DNA of 36,743 nucleotides from assembly GCA_934229275.1 (NCBI GenBank), contig CAKQDN010000018.1:1-36743 (forward strand), given 5' to 3'. The notes under the pieces are model-generated. The model did not search any database and was not told where the DNA came from. It worked only from the letters and a program-made list of their open reading frames with translations. This stretch comes from an uncultured Clostridia bacterium. GTDB taxonomy: Bacteria > Bacillota > Clostridia > Christensenellales > Pumilibacteraceae. The number at the start of each line of letters is the position of its first letter. Within the stretch, counting starts at the first letter, position 1. Position numbers and translations under genes: made by a program. This document shows positions 32,420 through 36,743 of the stretch, piece after piece.

Positions 32420-32737
32420 TTACAGACGCGGAGTGAGCAAGCCGAGAAGCGAACGCACGATCGACGTTCCGTCGCCGAGGGCGGTACTGAACTGTTCGAA
32501 TCCCCAGCCGAGCAACAAGTCGAACGCAGTCAGAACGACAAGGAAGCAAAGTACGACAGCGATTACGGCGCCGAGTTGCTTCATGGTTTCGCCGAAAGTA
32601 GGCCAGGTGACCTTTTTGAGTTCGCCGAAAGTTTCCTTGATGGCTCTTCCCATTCTTTTGAAGAGTCCGGGCTTTTCGTTGCTTTTCGGCGTAGGCTTAC
32701 CTTTCGAGGGAGTGGTTTGAGTAACGTCGTTTTTCAT
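32420..32737 (-). CDS. secE: Preprotein translocase subunit SecE
   Basis: This 105-aa protein has a polar N-terminal extension (~35 aa, rich in K, P and T), the amphipathic helix FGELKKVTWPTFGET that is the SecE signature, and one membrane helix (~residues 55-75). The C-terminal ~25 residues after the helix are longer than in the minimal Bacillus SecE. It lies between rpmG and nusG, the usual place. Confidence 0.95.
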   Translation of the reverse strand: MKNDVTQTTPSKGKPTPKSNEKPGLFKRMGRAIKETFGELKKVTWPTFGETMKQLGAVIAVVLCFLVVLTAFDLLLGWGFEQFSTALGDGTSIVRSLLGLLTPRL

Positions 32738-32748
32738 TACGCGCCTCC

Positions 32749-32898
32749 TTATTTGGTTTCTTTGTGAACGGTGTGCTTCTTGCAGAACTTGCAGTACTTC
32801 TTGAGTTCGATACGATCGGGATCGTTCTTCTTGTTCTTCATGTTATCGTAGTTGCGCTGTTTGCACTCGGTACATGCTAACGTGATTTTATTTCTCAT
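32749..32898 (-). CDS. rpmG: 50S ribosomal protein L33
   Basis: This 49-aa protein is L33 of the zinc-binding form with two CxxC pairs (CTEC and CKFC). I chose the ATG at 32898, which follows GGAGG with 5-nt spacing; a longer frame opening at 32970 has no L33 character. It is the first gene of rpmG-secE-nusG-rplKAJL. Confidence 0.97.
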   Translation of the reverse strand: MRNKITLACTECKQRNYDNMKNKKNDPDRIELKKYCKFCKKHTVHKETK

Positions 32899-32960
32899 AA
32901 CAGGCCTCCTGTTTTCCTTGCATACTTGAAAAGACACCCCTACGAGAGCGGTGCTGTATA

Positions 32961-32989
32961 AGCATACCACTTTTCGGGGGCTATGTCAA
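32961..32989 (-). promoter_or_regulatory. Promoter of the rpmG-secE-nusG operon
   Basis: Minus strand TTGACA (32984-32989), 17-bp spacer, TATGCT (32961-32966). Confidence 0.78.
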
Positions 32990-33030
32990 GCGTTTTACCC
33001 TTGTTTTAAAGATTTTTCGCGAAATTACGC

Positions 33031-33073
33031 AAAAAATCGGACGAGAAAGCCCTTTTTTCGCTCCGCCGCCCGA
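33031..33073 (-). terminator. Terminator of the 33-36 kb operon
   Basis: On the minus strand TCGG...GAG pairs with CTC...CCGA (33043-33073 with 33037-33063, bulged) and is followed by six T (33031-33036). It lies 24 bp after the stop of the last gene. Confidence 0.65.
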
Positions 33074-33096
33074 CTTTTGTCGTCGTAATTCGTTCT

Positions 33097-33708
33097 TTAT
33101 TTAAATATATCGTCCGGGTCGTTCTTATCGTCATCGTTGCCGCCGCGCTTCTTCCCGGAATCGTTCGGCTTATCGCCGCTATCTGTTCCGAGCCGTTTAT
33201 TTATCGCGCGCAGCAGAGTTCCGGTGGCATAAAGAAAGAAAAAGTCCGTCGGTACCGCGGCAAGCGCGAAAAAAAGGAACAGCGCCCACACTCCGATATT
33301 GTTCATAACCATGACGAAGTTCACTTCTCCGAGATATTTGATAAGCAGCAACAGCACGAACGCTTCCAGGAGAAAATAAACAACAGCGAGCGCGCCGCGT
33401 ATAATCGCAGTTTTGGGTTTAACATACGACAGTTTGCGCACGGCGAAAGCGAAAAACGCATACGGCGTGAATACGGTGAGAGCCAGAACGAAAGTCCCGG
33501 TAAAACCGCCTGCCGTGAAAAACGCTATGATAAGTCCTGCCGCAGCCGAGATAAGCCCCCACCATCCGACGAAATTCAGGGAAACGTAAACGGCGGCAGA
33601 ATAAAATATGAGCGGCACGACTTTTGCCGGCGTATACGTCGACAAAAGAACGGCAACCGCTCCGAGTGCGGCACACGCCGCGGCATAGGTAATCTTTTTC
33701 GTTTTCAT
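33097..33708 (-). CDS. Membrane protein of unknown function
   Basis: This 203-aa protein has about six membrane helices (residues ~8-165) and a polar, charged tail of ~35 residues (SGDKPNDSGKKRGGNDDDKNDPDD). The first helix pair (AACAALGAVAVLLSTYTPAK) resembles substrate-binding subunits of ECF transporters, but no known family motif is clear. It is the last gene of the five-gene operon, 21 bp after the J-like gene. Confidence 0.7.
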   Translation of the reverse strand: MKTKKITYAAACAALGAVAVLLSTYTPAKVVPLIFYSAAVYVSLNFVGWWGLISAAAGLIIAFFTAGGFTGTFVLALTVFTPYAFFAFAVRKLSYVKPKTAIIRGALAVVYFLLEAFVLLLLIKYLGEVNFVMVMNNIGVWALFLFFALAAVPTDFFFLYATGTLLRAINKRLGTDSGDKPNDSGKKRGGNDDDKNDPDDIFK

Positions 33709-33729
33709 ATAATATATAGAATAGAATTT

Positions 33730-34353
33730 CTATCTGCAGCAGCACGACATCGTGTCGCAGCACAAGGACGTTATGCAGTATGCGGCAAAGCAGTTCGAAA
33801 GCGTGTTCGCCGCTCCGGCAGCCTCATCGTAGCGCGTGCGGTCGGCGTTCTCTCTCGCGGCGTCGATGTCGTCGCCCGATTCGGAACGGACTTTTTTCGG
33901 GTCGGTTTTGCCGTTGCCCATGACCGTATCGAGTTTTTCGAGCGCGAGTTTATACTTCTCGTTCTGCGGATCGAGTTCGACGGCGAGCGACAACTGCTTG
34001 CGGCTCTCGGTGAGCCATTCGCGGTAGTAATACACCTGCGACTGATAGTAGTGCCATTTCGCGGTGCGCTCGGTTACCGAGTCGAGAGCGTCCTGCGCGT
34101 CGTCGTACTTTTTCTCTTTGATGAGAGCCTCTATACGTTCGTAAACGTCGCCGTAACGCCTGATTTCTATATCGCGGCTGATTTCGCGCCAGGCGTCTTC
34201 GAGTTCGTTGAGTTTTCTTGCCGCTTCGTTGCCTTCGTCGCCCGGAAGAAAGCGGTCCTCTTTGTACTTCGCGCGCAGTTGGTCGTAGCGCTCGCGAAGT
34301 TCCGCTTCGGTCGCGTCTTTGCTTAGTCCGAGTATTTCGTAACAGTTTTTCAT
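33730..34353 (-). CDS. J-domain-like protein with TPR region and Cys-rich tail
   Basis: This 207-aa protein starts with a J-domain-like fold (CYEILGLSKDATEAELRERYDQLRAKY, residues 4-30), but the HPD that stimulates Hsp70 is KED at 31-33. A TPR-like helical stretch follows (~75-145; two helix pairs, including LAVELDPQNEKYKLALEKLD). The last 21 residues hold seven Cys (188, 193, 198, 199, 204-206). Loss of HPD suggests it does not drive Hsp70 ATPase. The tail could bind metal or carry lipid, but this is inference. The gene sits 16 bp from its DUF5685 neighbour, a pairing I know from other Clostridia. Confidence 0.75.
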   Translation of the reverse strand: MKNCYEILGLSKDATEAELRERYDQLRAKYKEDRFLPGDEGNEAARKLNELEDAWREISRDIEIRRYGDVYERIEALIKEKKYDDAQDALDSVTERTAKWHYYQSQVYYYREWLTESRKQLSLAVELDPQNEKYKLALEKLDTVMGNGKTDPKKVRSESGDDIDAARENADRTRYDEAAGAANTLSNCFAAYCITSLCCDTMSCCCR

Positions 34354-34369
34354 TCGGTTCTCCGTGTAG

Positions 34370-35239
34370 TCAGATTTTGGGGCGGGGCAGTTTTTTGTCC
34401 GAAGCGAACAAAAGTTCGGTTTCGGCGCGCAGCCCGTAATAAATTATATTTTCAAGCAGATCGCGACTCTGCGTGAATTTCATGTCGTTGAACGCGGCGA
34501 TCGCGCGGTTTACGGTGGAATTGAAGGTAAATTCCAGTTCGCTGCGATTGTCGCGGATAAATTGCCGCCGATCGGCGTAATTTCCGTATGCGGCAAGAAA
34601 AGGATTGTAATTTCCGGACTCGAAGTCCTCGTCGACGTCGTCGAGCGCGTCGGCAACGTACGCGAATTTGCCGATATTGTACACGAGCGACAACGCTTCG
34701 TCCGACGCCTTTCCTTCGGTTAAAAGCGCGAACAGTTTTTTCAGAAGCGTGGCAAAACCGTCGCTTGCTCTGTCCACGGACTTTTCGCCGGCTTTTTCGC
34801 ACTCTCGCAGTTTTTCGTAGCCGCTGCCGATTATTTCGTCGGCGCCGGGCAAAATCTCACACGCTTTATTATACGCTTTACGGAAGATTTTTAACGTTAC
34901 ACGCGCTTTTTTCGAGCCGTCCGTAACGTCGTCGTACAGTTTCCAGCGAGCAAGCAGAGCATTGGCTGCGGCGACTCGCTCGAACATATCGTTGTTTTCG
35001 AACATCGGCGTCTTTTTAAAAGGATGACCGACGCAGTTTTTCTCGATTATCTTTTGCGGATAATCGAGCGTGTCGCTGACGAGAGCCGCCAGAAAAGCGG
35101 AATCGTAGCCGACGGCAAAACGCGCCCACTGCCCGAACAGTTTGCCGGTAGCAACGCACGTCGAGCAGTAGAACGCCCTGTAAAGCAGATAGTCCTGCTG
35201 TTTTATTGACTTTTTATGAGGTAAAACGTAGCCGTACAT
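34370..35239 (-). CDS. DUF5685 family protein
   Basis: This 289-aa all-helical protein matches the DUF5685 pattern: MYGYVLPHKKSIKQQDY at the N-terminus, a CxxC (C25, C28), a C-x-HP-x-KK segment (C69 to K76), YDDVTDGSKK (102-111) and YVADALDDVDEDFESGNYNPF-like segment (194-214). No function is established as far as I know. The two Asp-rich segments resemble those of class I terpenoid synthases, where DDxxD and a second DxxED bind Mg-diphosphate, but spacing is short (about 95 residues), so this is only a hypothesis. The CxxC and Cys-His segment may bind zinc. It lies in a tight operon with the J-like protein. Confidence 0.72.
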   Translation of the reverse strand: MYGYVLPHKKSIKQQDYLLYRAFYCSTCVATGKLFGQWARFAVGYDSAFLAALVSDTLDYPQKIIEKNCVGHPFKKTPMFENNDMFERVAAANALLARWKLYDDVTDGSKKARVTLKIFRKAYNKACEILPGADEIIGSGYEKLRECEKAGEKSVDRASDGFATLLKKLFALLTEGKASDEALSLVYNIGKFAYVADALDDVDEDFESGNYNPFLAAYGNYADRRQFIRDNRSELEFTFNSTVNRAIAAFNDMKFTQSRDLLENIIYYGLRAETELLFASDKKLPRPKI

Positions 35240-35274
35240 GTTTCCTTCCGTTTTCGGTAACGCAGAGATGCGGT

Positions 35275-35955
35275 TTAGTTTTCGGGAACGGGGAACGCGG
35301 TAAGGCTTTCAAGCGTTTTGAAGTCCTTCTCTTTATCTCCGCTCGGAGTTTTGTCAAGCGACTCAAGCGCAAAGTCCGCCGTTTCGTACGGGCTGTCGGG
35401 CGCGAAGATAACGAAAACGGCGTCTTCGGTCTTTTCGGCAGCCTGCTCGTAAGCATACAGAGATTGCGCCGTGCGTTTGCTCGAAATATATCCGTATTCT
35501 TCGAAAAATCTGCCGTTCACGTCACGCAGTTGCGGTCCGGTTATATCGCGACGGGAAACGAAATCTACGTTAACCAGCGCCGAAATTTCGTCCAATAACG
35601 GTCCGAATCTGTCCCAGTTCGACGGCATCGCGAACGTCACTTTACAGCCCCACTCTATCTCTTCGGCGACGAGCAGATCGACATACGCCGAGAAAACGCA
35701 GGTTAAAAGCGTCAGAAAATCGCCCTCTTTCGCATAAGTGGAAACGCGTTTGTCGTCCCACAGTTCGAGAATAAAGAAATTTTCGTCCAGTTTCACGAGC
35801 ACGGCAGGTTCGGTCGTTTCGTCTATGGCTCTCTTCGACTGCATCTCAAGCCGCTTCGCAAGCATTTGCTCTCTGTCGTAAAAACCGAGTTCGACCGCGG
35901 CGGTAAAGTCGTCGGGTCGCAGAGTCTTTTTAAGAATTTTTTCTCTTCCTATCAA
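35275..35955 (-). CDS. Conserved-looking protein of unknown function (226 aa)
   Basis: This 226-aa soluble protein has no signal or membrane segment. I do not recognise its family. The stretch KVTFAMPSNWDRFGPLLDEISALVNVDFV (residues about 105-135, strand-turn-helix-strand) faintly recalls the Hsp70/actin fold segment that follows VPA, which would fit a J-like partner, but the similarity is too weak to rely on. It lies 12 bp after the P-loop gene and 35 bp before the DUF5685 gene in the same operon. Confidence 0.6.
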   Translation of the reverse strand: MIGREKILKKTLRPDDFTAAVELGFYDREQMLAKRLEMQSKRAIDETTEPAVLVKLDENFFILELWDDKRVSTYAKEGDFLTLLTCVFSAYVDLLVAEEIEWGCKVTFAMPSNWDRFGPLLDEISALVNVDFVSRRDITGPQLRDVNGRFFEEYGYISSKRTAQSLYAYEQAAEKTEDAVFVIFAPDSPYETADFALESLDKTPSGDKEKDFKTLESLTAFPVPEN

Positions 35956-35967
35956 AGCATTGGGTCC

Positions 35968-36369
35968 TTATAAGTATTTTTTCATGTAATCGGGCACTTC
36001 TTCGGCGGAAACCGTCATCGTGAAACTTACCGAATGGTCGGCAGACAAAAGTTCGACCGCCTTGTAAAAGTCTTCCATGTCGCCCACGGATTTTCCCACG
36101 AATTTCGCAGGTCCGTCAACGTAAATATCGGTTATGTCGTAGTTGCCGGCAAGCAAGCCCTCTAAAAACGCAAGGAGAGTTTCCTCCGTCGTAATCTTAT
36201 ACTTGCAGATGTCGATGAAACGCACGGTGTTCACCACATACGGCGAATGAGTCGGCTGATCGGTGATGTAAACCACGCAACCTTTGCTCTGCGCCGCGCG
36301 AGCGTTGCACGCGTCCACGATTCGTTGAGTTTTTCCGCTTCCTTTAAGTCCGTAGATAATGTTGATCAT
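35968..36369 (-). CDS. Small P-loop ATP-binding protein
   Basis: This 133-aa protein starts with a strand and Walker A GLKGSGKT (residues 7-14). A second strand ends in Asp (VVYITDQ, ~37) and ITDIYVDGPAKFV (about residues 79-91) could be Walker B. It is shorter than most P-loop enzymes and looks like a single minimal nucleotide-binding domain; small proteins of this sort occur in Clostridia without known function. It is the first gene of the five-gene operon, with a good promoter at 36475-36503. Confidence 0.7.
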   Translation of the reverse strand: MINIIYGLKGSGKTQRIVDACNARAAQSKGCVVYITDQPTHSPYVVNTVRFIDICKYKITTEETLLAFLEGLLAGNYDITDIYVDGPAKFVGKSVGDMEDFYKAVELLSADHSVSFTMTVSAEEVPDYMKKYL

Positions 36370-36474
36370 TCCTTTTCTCTCCTATCGCTTTATTTTTTAT
36401 ACCACGCCCCGGGTGGAGCGATCAGTACCTTTTTTCGTGCGGCAGCCTCTGCGCCCGACCTTTCGCTTGGTATA

Positions 36475-36503
36475 ATTATACAATAGAACGTGAAAAAAAT
36501 CAA
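36475..36503 (-). promoter_or_regulatory. Promoter of the 33-36 kb operon
   Basis: Minus strand TTGATT (36498-36503), 17-bp spacer, TATAAT (36475-36480), about 105 bp ahead of the P-loop gene. The leader has GC-rich patches but no terminator. Confidence 0.72.
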
Positions 36504-36603
36504 GAGTATTTGAATTTTTTCACCCGATTTGACGTTTTAACGCACGTTTTATCGACCTTCTACACATTTTTATCATTCTTTCCGATTTTTTACCCTTAAA
36601 CGG

Positions 36604-36632
36604 TTGACAAACGCCTTTCAAAGTTATATAAT
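36604..36632 (+). promoter_or_regulatory. Promoter of tRNA-Arg
   Basis: Plus strand TTGACA (36604-36609), 17-bp spacer, TATAAT (36627-36632): fully consensus. A small hairpin AGCAAG/CTTGCT followed by TTTATT (about 36663-36687) lies between it and the tRNA. Confidence 0.82.
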
Positions 36633-36688
36633 AGTTTGTGCAGTCTGGATTTTTGCTTACGCAGCAAGGCTCCGGCTTGCTTTTATTC

Positions 36689-36743
36689 GCACCATTAGCT
36701 CAACTGGATAGAGCGTTGGTCTACGGAACCAAAGGTTGGGGAT
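36689..36743 (+). tRNA. tRNA-Arg (anticodon ACG), cut by the window end
   Basis: The 5' part is present: acceptor strand GCACCAT, D-arm GCTC...GAGC, and anticodon stem TTGGT/ACCAA around CTACGGA, giving ACG (read as ICG after editing). The T-arm and 3' end are beyond the window. Confidence 0.92.

Noticed and set aside
32899..32970. 24-residue extension of L33
   Set aside because: It crosses the promoter -10 region; L33 begins at MRNK after GGAGG.

Overview
The window looks like chromosomal DNA of a low-to-mid GC Firmicute, most likely an uncultured gut-type clostridium. The signs are a ribosomal protein L27 with a cleavable N-terminal extension next to its protease Prp, a DivIVA-family protein, a DUF5685/J-like gene pair of the kind I know from Clostridia, and many sigma-A promoters of the form TTGNNN-N17-TATAAT with strong GGAGG ribosome sites. 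The assignment below phylum level is inference.

Layout. 0-2.3 kb: a GIY-YIG protein and a NERD/zinc-finger protein, bracketed by near-identical ~115-bp direct repeats. 2.3-5.9 kb: an ABC transporter operon (ATPase, FtsX-type permease, a 34-aa membrane peptide, a heavy-metal-binding domain protein) behind a consensus promoter flanked by two identical operators. 6-7.4 kb: a GNAT acetyltransferase, a mosaic of intergenic repeats and tRNA-Ser(CGA). 7.4-10.1 kb: an NAD-dependent epimerase and an AraC regulator from overlapping divergent promoters, then an OGG1-type DNA glycosylase. 10.2-11.2 kb: rplU-prp-rpmA behind an L21 leader. 11.3-15.3 kb: a five-gene operon (lgt-like, acidic protein, membrane protein, pncB, divIVA-like). 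15.4-20.4 kb: a VanW protein, a secreted tyrosine phosphatase with Cys-rich repeats, and an SGNH esterase. 20.5-21.8 kb: a histidine phosphatase and a family 6 uracil-DNA-glycosylase-fold enzyme. 21.9-26.3 kb: the str operon rpsL-rpsG-fusA-tuf. 26.6-29.1 kb: a MATE transporter and a beta-helix protein. 29.5-32.9 kb: rpmG-secE-nusG-rplK-rplA-rplJ-rplL. 33.1-36.4 kb: a tight five-gene operon of unknown function. The window ends inside tRNA-Arg(ACG).

Most housekeeping genes lie on the minus strand. The translation genes keep the usual Firmicute order, but rpoB and rpoC, normally between rplL and rpsL, are absent; a MATE transporter and a beta-helix enzyme sit there instead, with terminators after rplL and a separate promoter for rpsL.

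The best candidate for an undescribed system is the 33.1-36.4 kb operon: a P-loop ATPase, a protein of unknown fold, a DUF5685 protein with two Asp-rich motifs, a J-like/TPR protein that has lost HPD and ends in a Cys cluster, and a membrane protein. Second-tier candidates are the twin-operator ABC/metal operon, the repeat-bracketed GIY-YIG/NERD pair, the Lgt homologue lacking its conserved His, and the secreted phosphatase with a C9 tract in its leader.
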